This document shows, one piece after another, positions 34,980 through 45,739 of a DNA stretch of 64,000 nt (the first letter of the stretch is position 1; the number at the start of each line of letters is the position of its first letter). This DNA is from Cheilinus undulatus (lineage: Eukaryota > Chordata > Actinopteri > Labriformes > Labridae). Location of the stretch: the NCBI RefSeq assembly GCF_018320785.1, contig NC_054867.1, positions 55,737,276 through 55,801,275 on the forward strand, written 5' to 3'. Both the position numbers and the translations under genes were made by a program. The notes under the pieces are model-generated. The model saw only the letters and a program-made list of their open reading frames with translations, was not told the origin of the DNA and did not search any database.

Positions 34980-37900
34980 AGTGTGTGGTGTTGGTAGGGG
35001 GAGGGGGGCTCAGAGCAGACTGTCTCTAAACAAAGCTGGGCCTGTCTGGTCTAGCCCGGCCCTGTTTGTGTGTCTGACCTCTGCAGAAGGTCTTCATGTC
35101 TGTCTGGACGCCGTCTGAATCCTGTTTTCTATCTCTGATAAGAACATCAAGAACACAGAGAGCCTGTTTTTGTTCCGACTGTTGCATACAGTCAGACATG
35201 GCTGCTGTTTAAAGTTAGTTAGTGCTTCATGTTTAGTAGCACCACAGTTATAATGGAGCAGAGATGGATCTGTCTTCCTGCTCTCACAGTGATGTAGAAT
35301 AATCCACCACTGCTCCATAAAGTCTCCTTTCACTTTAAAAACTCACAGACAGCTCAGAGGATGAGTCAGATGCCATCTAAACATCGTGTTATCAAACATT
35401 TACTGATTTACTGTTCGCTTTAGCTCATTCCATTTACCTTCTGTCTGTAGTAAGCTCTTTTTCCTGTGGTTAAGCTAGTCTGCTAACTTTAATCAACCAC
35501 AGCTTCCTGGTTATACTTCATAATAAAAGTAGGTTTTTATCAGAATAGGAAATAATGTTCTAATAGTTTAAAACTGTACAAGTAAAAGGGTTACACGATA
35601 TTATTGGCAAGATATAATAATCAGAGGATTTTAGCATAAAAAGTAAATATGATTTGGTAGATACAAAAGTTCCTTCTGTAATTAACAACAGATTTATCAG
35701 CTTGAGATATCACATATATCAGCCGCAAGTAAGTCTAAAGGATCTGTTTATATTAGCTTATATCATCTGATTATATTACCTTAAATCATCTGTTAGTGTA
35801 GGCCTATGATGTCTGTAAATATTAGCCTATATATGCTGTAAAAGTTGATATTGGCTGTAAATATTGGTCTATATTGGCTGTAAATATTGGTCTATATTGG
35901 CTGTAAATATTGGTCTATATTGGCTGTAAATATTGGTTTATATTGGCTTTAAATATTGGTCTATATTGGCTGTAAATATTGGTCTATATTGGCTGTAAAT
36001 ATTGGTCTATATTGGCTTTAAATATTGGTCTATATTGGCTTTAAATATTGGTCTATATTGGCTGTAAATATTGGTCTATATTGGCTGTAAATATTGGTTT
36101 ATATTGGCTGTAAATATTGGTCTATATTGGCTGTAAATATTGGTCTATATTGGCTGTAAATATTGGTCTATATTGGCTGTAAATATTGGTCTATATTGGC
36201 TGTAAATATTGGTCTATATTGGCTGTAAATATTGGTCTATATTGGCTGTAAATATTGGTCTATATTGGCTGTAAATATTGGTCTATATTGGCTGTAAATA
36301 TTGGTCTATATTGGCTGTAAATATTGGTCTATATTGGCTGTAAATATTGGTTTATATTGGCTGTAAATATTGGTCTATATTGGCTGTAAATATTGGTCTA
36401 TATTGGCTGTAAATATTGGTCTATATTGGCTGTAAATATTGGTCTATATTGGCTGTAAATATTGGTCTATATTGGCTGTAAATATTGGTTTATATTGGCT
36501 GTAAATATTGGTCTATATTGTAAATATTGGTCTATATTGGCTGTAAATATTGGTCTATATTGGCTTTAAATATTGGTCTATATTGGCTGTAAATATTGGT
36601 CTATATTGGCTGTAAATATTGGTCTATATTGGCTGTAAATATTGGTCTATATTGGCTGTAAATATTGGTCTATATTGGCTGTAAATATTGGTCTATATTG
36701 GCTGTAAATATTGGTCTATATTGGCTTTAAATATTGGTCTATATTGGCTGTAAATATTGGTCTATATTGGCTGTAAATATTGGTCTATATTGGCTGTAAA
36801 TATTGGTCTATATTGGCTGTAAATATTGGTCTATATTGGCTGTAAATATTGGTCTATATTGGCTGTAAATATTGGTCTATATTGGCTGTAAATATTGGTT
36901 TATATTGGCTGTAAATATTGGTCTATATTGGCTGTAAATATTGGTTTATATTGGCTGTAAATATTGGTCTATATTGGCTGTAAATATTGGTTTTATATTG
37001 GCTGTAAATATTGGTCTATATTGGCTGTAAATAATGGTCTTTATTGGCTGTAAATATTGGTTTATATTGGCTGTAAATATTGGTCTATATTGGCTGTAAA
37101 TATTGGTTTTATATTGGCTGTAAATATTGGTCTATATTGGCTGTAAATATTGGTCTATATTGGCTGTAAATATTGGTTTATATTGGCTGTAAATATTGGT
37201 CTATATTGGCTGTAAATATTGGTCTATATTGGCTGTAAATATTGGTCTATATTGGCTGTAAATAATGGTCTTTATTGGCTGTAAATAATGGTCTTTATTG
37301 GCTGTAAATATTGGTCTATATTGGCTGTAAATATTGGTCTATATTGGCTGTAAATATTGGTCTATATTGGCTGTAAATATTGGTCTATATTGGCTGTAAA
37401 TATTGGTCTATATTGGCTGTAAATATTGGTTTATATTGGCTGTAAATATTGGTCTATATTGGCTGTAAATATTGGTCTATATTGGCTGTAAATAATGGTC
37501 TTTATTGGCTGTAAATATTGGTTTATATTGGCTTTAAATATTGGTCTATATTGGCTGTAAATATTGGTCTATATTGGCTGTAAATAATGGTCTTTATTGG
37601 CTGTAAATATTGGTTTATATTGGCTTTAAATATTGGTCTATATTGGCTGTAAATAATGGTCTTTATTGGCTGTAAATATTGGTTTATATTGGCTTTAAAT
37701 ATTGGTCTATATTGGCTGTAAATATTGGTCTATATTGGCTGTAAATATTGGTTTATATTGGCTGTAAATAATGGTCTTTATTGGCTGTAAATATTGGTCT
37801 ATATTGGCTTTAAATATTGGTCTATATTGGCTGTAATTATTGGTTTATATTGGCTGTAAATATTGGTCTATATTGGCTGTAAATATTGGTCTATATTGGC

Positions 37901-40900
37901 TGTAAATATTGGTCTATATTGGCTGTAAATATTGGTCTATATTGGCTGTAAATATTGGTCTATATTGGCTGTAAATATTGGTCTATATTGGCTGTAAATA
38001 ATGGTTTATATTGGCTGTAAATATTGGTCTATATTGGCTGTAAATATTGGTCTATATTGGCTGTAAATATTGGTCTATATTGGCTGTAAATATTGGTCTA
38101 TATTGGCTGTAAATATTGGTCTATATTGGCTGTAAATATTGGTTTATATTGGCTGTAAATATTGGTCTTTATTGGCTGTAAATATTGGTCTATATTGGCT
38201 GTAAATATTGGTCTATATTGGCTGTAAATAATGGTCTTTATTGGCTGTAAATATTGGTTTATATTGGCTTTAAATATTGGTCTATATTGGCTGTAAATAT
38301 TGGTCTATATTGGCTGTAAATATTGGTCTATATTGGCTGTAAATAATGGTCTTTATTGGCTGTAAATATTGGTCTATATTGGCTTTAAATATTGGTCTAT
38401 ATTGGCTGTAAATATTGGTCTATATTGGCTGTAAATATTGGTTTATATTGGCTGTAAATATTGGTCTATATTGGCTGTAAATATTGGTCTATATTGGCTG
38501 TAAATATTGGTCTATATTGGCTTTAAATATTGGTCTATATTGGCTGTAAATATTGGTCTATATTGGCTGTAAATATTGGTCTATATTGGCTTTAAATATT
38601 GGTCTATATTGGCTGTAAATATTGGTTTATATTGGCTGTAAATATTGGTCTATATTGGCTGTAAATATTGGTCTATATTGGCTGTAAATATTGGTCTATA
38701 TTGGCTGTAAATATTGGTCTATATTGGCTGTAAGTATTGGTTTATATTGGCTGTAAGCGGTCTATATTGGCGTACATGTTAGTTTTACTCAAGGGTCATT
38801 TAATGATACGTTTTTTTGTTTAGTTTTAGGTCTTAAAAATGGTCTTTAGCTCCATTAGAGAACAAAGATCCTGGCCCTTAGTGCCTAAAATTCCCATGAT
38901 GCACCAAGAAACATTCATTTAGACCGCTTTTGCCTTAGAAAGTTTTGTAGTGCACCTGTTTTTGGAGCTGACCTTTGATAAAGGAGAGCCCACCTTGCTG
39001 ACATCACTGTGACATCATCAGAGTGAGTTTAGGTGTTCGTACTAGCTGACCTTTAAATGACCCTGATGTTTGTGTTTGTGTCTCTACAGCCCAGCTGGAG
39101 TTCGTCCAGATCCTGGTGATCGTGGTGGTGATGATGGTGATGGTGGTCGTCATCACCTGTCTACTCAACCACTACCGCCTATCAGCTCGCTCCATCCTCT
39201 CCAGACACGCCCCCGCACGCAGGAGGCACCTGCCGCTGGCTAACGTAAGATATTCTACAGATACTTTATGATACTGAGGCACAAATCTGCTTTATTGACA
39301 CTGTTAACTGTATGAATAGATGAGTATTAACATTTGCAGCCTGAATGCAGCATCAATCAGACATTTAGTTTTGATACAGTGAAGTATTACTCTGCAGAGT
39401 GACAGTAAAGCGGTACCACTGGTATTTAAACACCCCAGAATGTTGGTTCACCAAATGACTGCCCTAGCTTAGCAACACTTTGTCAGAGAGCAAACATTTC
39501 TGATGACAGAATACTCCAATGTTGATGTGATTAATTATAGTCTTGTTGTAAAATGGGTCTCAGGTCTGTGTGATCAGTGTTTGAGTCACGCTGAGGAGCG
39601 ATCTGATAGTTTGAGGAGCAGCTGAGTGACAGGATGTGATCACAGTGATTAAACACAGCTAACGCTAACACACTGACTCATGTCTTCATTAAAGGCTGCA
39701 GCCGCTCACAGACACAGACTTACACCTGAGGCTTCTGCAAACACATGAGCTCACGTCCTGAATCACCTGTGTGTCTCTGAGCCGTATGAGTAAAGGATGA
39801 AGCATAATGAAGCCCACACTCACAGAGCTGCTGATAAGCTCTGGGGAGTCATTGTCCTAGTTAATTTGGATTAGCAGACAGACACACTGACACACATACA
39901 GCGAGACACGCAGGCAGACGGACGGGCAGGAACAAAAACTCTGCAAAGAGTTGGAGAAGTTCCTGACAAACATTACTGCAGAAGTAGAGAGCAGCTTTTG
40001 TCCCGTCCTCAGTGAACGTTCCACCTCAGAGACGCACCGACAATGCCGACAACAACCCGATTATTCTGGGGGAGAAAGCAGTCCAAGGTTTTTACGCAAC
40101 ACTCGACCTGGGAGATAGAGACCAAAATACTTACTCTGCTATTCTCAGCTGAATGGTGACATACTTTATCTGTTTAACTGTGAAAAAAAAGGTTGTCATT
40201 TTACCAGAATTATACATTTTTATATGATTCCAGTAAAAATCAGAAAATATTGAAACATGTCTGATAATACAGCGGCAAAAAAAGGAAGTCTTCGACTCAC
40301 AATACCAGGCAATTTAGTGGTTTTAACGGACAAAAATGCTAACTCCTGCACACCATCAGAACCATATATATGGATCCATCTGTCCTTCATTGATTTGTGT
40401 TGTTTTTTATCTGGACCTTTATCCTGTTATTAAGTTTTTGATTTTGAATTTTAATATCAAAATGTTTTACTTCATGATCTGAAATCATTTTTAAACCTAA
40501 AGAGGGAGAGAGAACTGTTTTAAGGTCTTATATTTTACCCTTTAAGACAAGTTTATATTGGTCACAGGCATGTTTTCAGTCCCCAAAACATTCCTGTGAA
40601 GTCTGTTGCTGTAAGAACACTCCAGTATTGGATGTTTGCATGTCTAAAAAGCCCTCTGTTTCAGCCCTGCTCAGAACCAGCTTTTTCTGTGTCTGTGGCT
40701 TTAAATGTTAATGAGCCGTCTGATTCTGCCCCTGACCACACCCCTCTCAGGAAATGGATGTGGCTCTCCTGATCCTCGGCTGTTTTCGAATTGGCCTACT
40801 GCATACTCCTGCCAAACGCAGTATGCAGTACGTATTGCGCACTGCGTACTGCATTCAACAGCAGTATGCAGTATGACTGCCAGTCGGACGTTATTGCGTA

Positions 40901-43261
40901 GTGTGCTTGGCCCGGTTTAGCTGGTTTCCGGTATCCAGAAGTACGTCATACCCTGGGCAATATTAAATGATGCACACATTGTTTTCCATCCATTTATGTA
41001 CAGAAAAAAATCTGGGAAGCATTTTTATTTGATTTTTTGGGATTTTTATAGCTGTTGTGTTTAGCTTAGCATGTATAGTGCAGTGAAAGGACACACTTGA
41101 CAGCACCTTTCTGGCCGTTCCAAGCCGTAACAGCAAAACAAAAACAACAGTGACCTTATTACGACTTATTTTGCTATAGTACACGTTAAAAAGGTAAAGG
41201 TAAAAGGTAATGACACTTTTTGTAACTGTCAGTCGCTCTGATGAAAGTTCTGCCGCTCTCCGCTATTATGAACTCTGACCCGGAGCTTTGCATTGTGGGT
41301 AACAGTAGGCAAAGCAGACTGGTCCGATGCATACTGTGAAATTTTCCCGAATCAGAACATCATCCGGGTATTTTTGGCATACTGCAACTTTTGCATTTGT
41401 TTGCATACTGCATTTTGGGCAAAGCAGTACACACTGCTAGTATAGTAGGCGAATTCGAAAACAGCCCTCCTCTTGGCTGAGAGGAGGGTGGAACTTATTT
41501 CCAAGCGGGGAGGGCCAACCAAACCTGGGGGCGGGGCTAACTCCCCACATTACATCATGAGGGGAAAAATCTGAGAACAGCTTGTTTCAGCACACATTTT
41601 CATAAAGATGGAGAAAGAGAGGGGGGAGGGAATGGATTTTTCTGGTGTCTGAGGGGATTGTTGAGAGGCCAGGGGCACATAATTTTGTTGGAAAAGTCTG
41701 AAAAGGTTATTTTTGCTTATTATGTCCCCTTTAAAACAAAACAAAAAAAAACTTCATGTGAGATAAAGGCATCATTGTAGCAACAGAAAACACTTTTTAC
41801 CAGAATAGATGGGAAGTCATAGCTTATATTCTTCAGTATCTGAGGGACCAGTGACAATCACAAACTTTTATCTTCTGAATTTCAGAATATGAGGGAAATG
41901 ATAGAGTCTGTTAGGAATCAGTTTTTGTTGTGAATGAGCAGAGCCCCCTAGTGGAGCAGAGCTGTGATGCATGTCTACTCTCAAAGTCCCAGCATGCTCT
42001 GGTCCTGTTTGTAGTTTTTCACAGTGGTAAAAAGAGTGTTTCTAATGTCACCATCACACCAACACTGCTGTGTTCAGCTGCACACCTGTGTGACTGTAGA
42101 TAAGTGTGTGGTCTCATGATACCAAACTTTTTCCTAGACACCAGTTATTGGGTAATTTTCTTATTCTTGATTACCAAAAACTACTGAAGTTTTTTTTTTT
42201 TACATTAAAATAATACGTTTAAAGTGTTTAAGCAGGCGGGTCAGTTTTGTAAAAACACTTTAGATACGTTTGGTAATGAGTTCAAACATGAACTTTAAAT
42301 TCTAAACCCTTTCCCCCCTTTAGGAGGGCAGTCTGTGGTCATCGGAGGCCACGGGGACCAACAGCAGTCTGCATGAGGTGAGTCTGTCCTGAATGTTTAG
42401 AAGTGACCTGGTTTTCCTTCTCCATAAATCTTCTTCATTAACTCTGTGACCTCACACATCTTCTTCTTCCTAGCACCAGGTGTACAACCCTCGGCCTCCA
42501 GACAGACCCGCCCCCTCATCCTACCTGCAGAGGGAGCCTCAGCTGGCTCAGTCCCAGCCTCCTCTGCAGCCGCAGCGCTTCCAGCACACATACGCCCCGA
42601 GTCGCTTCCAGCCAACATACCCCTACCTGCCGCAGAGCCTCATCGACCTCCCCCCAACGATCTGCCTTTCAGACGGCGAGGAGCCCCCGCCGTACCAGGG
42701 ACCCTGCACCCTGCAACTCCGGGACCCTGAACAACAGATGGAGCTAAACCGCGAGTCGGTCCGAGCGCCGCCCAACAGAACTGTGTTCGATTCCCACCCA
42801 ATCGAATCATCAGGCTCCTGTTTGCACGCCAGGTCTCGTCTTTGATCCCTGCCATTTTTGGGGGGTTATTTAAATGCTGTCCCACTATTTGGTTTGTCTC
42901 TTTTGTTCCTCTCAGTCTTATTGACGACTCGTGTTTTATCGTTTACAGTCTGCAGGCGCCTCCTCCGAGCGTCCACTCTGGCGTCAGCGTGTTAGAAGCC
43001 CAGGAGGCCTTATCCCGGCAGCAGAAGCCCGGCCCTCGAGTAGACGGAGCTCCCCCGGCCTACAGCGAGGTGATCGGACACTTCTACCACCCGACGTCTC
43101 TAACGTCCAGCCACAACCATCGGACTGTGTCGTCCTCACAACCGCCGCCGTCCTCGTTCATACACGGCCTGCTCCGACCTCCGCCTCATCGGCAAGGAAG
43201 TGTGGACAACAGGAACGCCAGGAATACGAAGGAGAAATCCCAGAAGCCCCAGCAGGTGTGA
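28907..43261 (+). CDS. pmepa1: Pmepa1 (TMEPAI), TGF-beta/Smad-dampening membrane protein, 5 coding exons
   Basis: Coding exons are 28907-28964, 39090-39244, 42324-42377, 42474-42832 and 42949-43261 (alternative start 42916), giving about 312 (or 323) residues; the human protein has 287. The short N-terminus [19 protein letters not shown] is followed by AQLEFVQ, a membrane helix (about residues 27-44, [15 protein letters not shown]) and a basic LSARS...RRR segment. The cytosolic tail has [21 protein letters not shown] (PY motif 1), [21 protein letters not shown] (Smad-interaction motif) and [10 protein letters not shown] (PY motif 2). In mammals the protein sits in endosomes and Golgi, sequesters receptor Smads and recruits NEDD4-type ligases. 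[10 protein letters not shown] and LSARS favour PMEPA1 over its paralogue LDLRAD4, and no LDL-receptor class A exon was seen. Confidence 0.95.
29166..29721. mobile_element. hAT-type MITE, TAGGGCTG family, copy 2 (intron 1)
   Basis: It begins TAGGGCTGGGCAATTAATCC and ends GGTTCAGCCCTA. The flanking octamers GTTTTGTG (29158-29165) and GTGATGTG (29722-29729) agree at six of eight positions, as expected for an aged hAT target duplication. It contains the GGTGCAATATTTCTTGGACC block shared with the other copies. No transposase. Confidence 0.8.
29887..30422. mobile_element. hAT-type MITE, TAGGGCTG family, copy 3 (inverted, intron 1)
   Basis: The orientation is opposite to copy 2: the left end is CAGGGCTGAACGGTTCGGG and the right end TAATTGCCCAGCCCTA. 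The 8-bp flanks GAAGTTAA (29879-29886) and GAAGTTCA (30423-30430) match at seven of eight positions. Only 165 bp separates it from copy 2, so the pair could form a long imperfect hairpin in the pmepa1 primary transcript. Confidence 0.82.
30431..32100. other. pmepa1 intron 1 segment, nothing recognised
   Basis: Intronic sequence without a recognised element or exon. It includes a T14 run near 32011-32027. Confidence 0.5.
32112..32788. mobile_element. hAT-type element (CAGTGATACTCA family), copy 2 (intron 1)
   Basis: The right end, GTTGAGTATCACTG, is the complement of CAGTGATACTCAAC. The left end CAGTTTCCTCAGCCAAAGAG corresponds to the other terminus of copy 1 at 1694-2119. The core is a long quasi-tandem run of GGCAAAAATGAGTGAAAAGTG-like words, the complement of copy 1's core. 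No clear target duplication remains, so the left edge may be altered. Confidence 0.7.
33313..34086. mobile_element. TTAA-flanked MITE with CCTCCTGAGACC termini, copy 1 (intron 1)
   Basis: TTAA at 33309-33312 and 34087-34090 brackets the inverted ends CCTCCTGAGACC and GGTCTTAAGAGG. The interior is degenerate AAATTCC/GGAATTT-type tandem sequence with poly-A tracts near 33605-33628. It matches the copy at 58751-59557 in ends and core, including GAAAGCCAACATGTAATGTC before the right end. TTAA targeting fits piggyBac or Kolobok-type MITEs. Confidence 0.88.
34091..35735. other. pmepa1 intron 1 segment with GT tract and GC-richer block
   Basis: No exon recognised. About 34745-35070 is richer in GC and CpG than its surroundings, with a GT microsatellite at about 34947-34976. 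It could be a regulatory block or alternative promoter, but I saw no alternative first exon joining in phase to exon 2. Confidence 0.35.
34947..34976. repeat. GT microsatellite
   Basis: An uninterrupted run of about fifteen GT dinucleotides within pmepa1 intron 1. Confidence 0.95.
35735..38771 (+). repeat. 23-bp intronic minisatellite, about 127 units
   Basis: The unit is CTGTAAATATTGG plus TCTATATTGG (13 + 10 bp), itself an imperfect duplication of an ATATTGG word. Regular units run from about 35849 to 38771. At 35735-35848 the left flank shows older, diverged units with insertions. Variants include GGCTTTAAATATTGG, GGTTTATATTGG and the double change ATAATGGTCTTTATTGG. These variants recur in blocks between about 37260 and 37790, which indicates higher-order amplification. 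Each unit carries two ATTGG (CCAAT on the other strand) and one TGTAAATA, a forkhead-like word. It lies in pmepa1 intron 1, ending 318 bp before exon 2. Confidence 0.98.
39090..39244 (+). CDS. pmepa1: pmepa1 coding exon 2 (membrane helix)
   Basis: It has acceptor TCTCTACAG|CC and donor AAC|GTAAGA. It encodes [10 protein letters not shown], the hydrophobic [15 protein letters not shown] segment, then [20 protein letters not shown]. It is 155 bp and ends in phase 0. This is the most conserved membrane part of the family. Confidence 0.97.
39245..40515. other. pmepa1 intron 2, first part, possible conserved segment
   Basis: No repeat boundary or exon is recognised. About 39660-39960 is complex-looking DNA with TCATTGTCCTAGTTAATTTG and several CAGAC words, and could be a regulatory element. 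This is impression only. Confidence 0.3.
40524..41730. mobile_element. TTAA-flanked MITE copy B, carrying a nested transposon (intron 2)
   Basis: TTAA lies at 40520-40523 and 41731-41734. The ends GGTCTTATATTTTACC and TTATTATGTCCCCT are mutually inverted variants. It is the reverse-orientation relative of the element at 25381-26800, sharing GGATGTGGCTCTCCTGAT, GGGGCGGGGCTAACTCCCCA-like and GGCCAGGGGCACAT words. A different transposon (40778-41467) is inserted in it. No transposase. Confidence 0.8.
40778..41467. mobile_element. Nested DNA transposon with GGCTGTTTTCGAATT termini
   Basis: The left end GGCTGTTTTCGAATTGGCCT is inverted relative to the right end (complement GGCTGTTTTCGAATTCGCCT). 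TCCTC flanks both sides (40773-40777 and 41468-41472), a possible 5-bp target duplication. The interior contains repeated GCAGTATGCAGTA/TACTGCATAC palindromic words. No transposase, and the superfamily is not assigned. Confidence 0.78.
42324..42377 (+). CDS. pmepa1: pmepa1 coding exon 3
   Basis: An 18-codon exon, phase 0 on both sides, encoding [18 protein letters not shown]. Acceptor CCCCTTTAG|GAG, donor GAG|GTGAGT. It corresponds to the EGCLWPSE block of the human protein. Confidence 0.95.
42474..42832 (+). CDS. pmepa1: pmepa1 coding exon 4 (PY motif 1, Smad-interaction motif)
   Basis: Acceptor TTCTTCCTAG|CAC. It encodes [11 protein letters not shown], a Gln/Pro-rich insert ([12 protein letters not shown]), [40 protein letters not shown] and [14 protein letters not shown]. 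Read through, the frame stops at TGA 42843-42845. The donor CAG|GTCTCG at 42833 is weak beyond position +2, but it is the only donor before the stop that leaves the phase needed to join exon 5. Confidence 0.88.
42949..43261 (+). CDS. pmepa1: pmepa1 coding exon 5 (PY motif 2)
   Basis: It encodes [19 protein letters not shown] and then [17 protein letters not shown], ending at TGA 43259-43261 after [20 protein letters not shown] matches PPTYSEVIGH of the human protein. Two in-frame acceptors exist: GTTTACAG|TC at 42949 and CCTCTCAG|TC at 42916. The latter has the better pyrimidine tract, adds 11 residues ([11 protein letters not shown]), and its LID may align with the paralogue's DLID. The human C-terminal half is, as I recall, in a single exon, so this intron may be fish-specific. 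Confidence 0.82.
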
Positions 43262-45720
43262 CAGAACTGCTTGTTACTCTGAGACTATTTCTCCTCGCTG
43301 CTTGGGAAGTTATTGGAGCAAACGAGGACTGACCTGGTCTCGGTTAAAAGGTTTAGGAGCCGGGTAGTTGTAGTGTCAGCCGGTCATTTTCTTCACGGAT
43401 CGGGCTGGGATGAATCTGGCTTCATCTTGGTAAGGAAACCTGAAGCCACATCACTCCTGCAGAGCACATCAGAGGAGAAACGCCTCCTCTATCAGACTGA
43501 TCTAACTACTCTTCACCATTATAAATATTTACTTGTTCTGTTTGTTTCTATAGAACTTTTTGTTCGTCTTTATCGCGCTTACAAAAAGATTCCTTTACAG
43601 GCAAAATGGCGAAACGTTGCAATCTTCTTGGTTCTTCCAGGTTTTGTTTTTTAGTGATAATCCCCCTCGCTGCTTCAGCTCCATTTATTTCCTTTTTTCA
43701 GTACGTTTACATGCAATCAGGAGAAGTCGAATTATGGTGTCAGTGTGAGTTTGATTCAACTTTAGAGGCGTAGAGAACCACGCTAGTCTGACAGAGAGTC
43801 AACGGACAAACCTAGGTTAAGACGGCATACTGGGGCCACTCTAAAGTTAAAAATAAAGAGGATCCATTGATTTTTTTTAAGTCAAATTAAAAAAAAAAAT
43901 ATATATATATATATTATTTTTAAAGTCAAATTAAAAATATATATATATATCAAAATTTGTGAAATTAGAAAGTCGTATATTTATGAGCCAGAAATTTTTT
44001 TTTAAAAAAGTCATAATTTTGACAATGCAGACTCAAAATTTTTGATGTTATTTAGTCTTGAATTGATGAAACTGAAGCAGAAAAATAACAAGAATATAGT
44101 TGCGATTTTTGAGTTTAGAATTTGTGGCAAAAAAACTTGAATTTTTTGGAATATGAACATTTTAACATTTATATTAAAAAAAAGGTCATTGTTTAGAAAG
44201 TCGGAAATTTTGACATCACAAACTCAACATTTCAAGTGTTCAAATTTATGAAATTACGTTGGAAGTTAAAAATTAAGAAGACACCAAACTGAACACAGTG
44301 GTTTGGAGAAGTCAGAAATCTGGGCTGAAGCGCCAGGATTCCTGATCGCTCCATCCCAGTGCTTAAATTGAACTGCAGTACTTAAAAAACGCCTTTGTCT
44401 GGTCCGATTTTCTTCCACACTACAGACAGTTTTCAACGTTATAACCTCAGAAATACAAAGTTATGGTTATCATAGATTTTATTACTTTTTTAAACACAAA
44501 CATTTTGAGTATTTTTCTTGAAAATGATGAGATCCTCTTTTTTTAGAGTGGCCTTAAAATGCTGTCGGAGAAAGATAGACTTTGGCATGCACACACTTCA
44601 TCCTGGGCTCGGTTTTCTCCACATTTCCCACACTCTCCATACCTGGCCTCATACATAAATTAAACTGCAGCCTACCTGAAGTCATGCTATTCAGATATCA
44701 CCGTAAGCTGCAGTGAAAACATGAACTGTAGTAGACCTAAAAGTAAAGTCTGAAGTCTGTACAAAACCCTGAATGTAACCACAGAGCTTACTGCTCTCTA
44801 ATTTAACCAGAAAAAGGCCCGGTATCTATCTGAAAAAGAGCACATCACCACCTGGCATACTTCTGCCCATAAATGATCCTCCTGCAGACATGTTTACTAA
44901 GACAAGCACAGAAGTCCAGTTAAATATCCTGATGGAGCTTTAGTTCAACCTGACTGTGCATGTAAACGTACTGAGTGACTCCTGCACCACTCTGAGCTGC
45001 ACCCTCGGACGGATCGGCATGTTAGACTATTCCCAGAACGATTTAGTTAGCTTCAATTAGCTTAGCACCGTGCTAAAGTCCTGGAGATGAATGTTCTGCC
45101 TTATATCGACCAACTGGTGCAGGAGTTTAATCCCTTTTTTTATTTGATGTTTTCTGAAGAAGGTTTGCACAAGACTGTTCACCAGAGAAGCAGAAGAAAT
45201 CCACAATATGATGGAGAAACAGAAAGTCAAAGGGGTATTTTTATACACTTGATAGATTCTTTTGAGTACAGATGTTTTTTTTTAATGTTTTTACATGTTG
45301 TCTAGTTTCAGAGAAAGAAACATCAGTGATCTGTTGAGGTGCCAACTCTCACGTTGAACATTGTTGCATACATGTTGGCACGTATGTTACATATTAAGTA
45401 TATATACACACATCATGTATGCAAACTGAGAGCGAACTTTACAAAGCACGAGTTGAGAGTTATTTATATAATTGCTGAAAAGAATTGCACTATTTTTAGT
45501 ATGAGCAGATGGAATGTAAGTGAGAGACTTTTATTGTGAAGGAGCTCTGTCGATTGCGGTGAAAACAGACCCTGAAACGTCCCACCAGAGGGGGCGTGGC
45601 CAGCCCAGTGCACAGCGTCGCTATTACCACACTTATCATGATTATCTGACCAATGCTCAGCGGACTTGGATCAAACGTTACTGAACCATTGATGAAAAAA
45701 GAAATAAATCCTTTATTTAT
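43262..45720 (+). other. pmepa1: Probable pmepa1 3' UTR
   Basis: No new coding exon follows the stop at 43261. A non-repetitive stretch at about 45080-45540 (for example TTGTTGCATACATGTTGGCA) looks like conserved UTR. AATAAA at 45703-45708 is the best downstream polyadenylation signal seen. PMEPA1 transcripts in mammals also have long 3' UTRs. About 43860-44280 is low-complexity AAAGTCAAATT-type sequence with an AT run near 43895-43950, so the UTR may instead end earlier. Where transcription actually ends is uncertain. Confidence 0.45.
43894..43950. repeat. AT microsatellites
   Basis: Two ATATATATAT runs lie about 25 bp apart within AT-rich low-complexity sequence. Confidence 0.85.
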
Positions 45721-45739
45721 GCAAAAGTCCGAGTCCAGC

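Noticed and set aside
35849..38771. CRISPR-like array reading of the 23-bp repeat
   Set aside because: Units are directly adjacent with no unique spacers, so it is a eukaryotic minisatellite.
42640..42885. - strand frame across pmepa1 exon 4
   Set aside because: Antisense of a GC-rich coding exon. The + strand encodes the conserved PY and PPNR motifs.
42931..43332. + strand alternative frame over pmepa1 exon 5
   Set aside because: Overlaps the PPAYSEV frame in another phase and has no similarity to known proteins.
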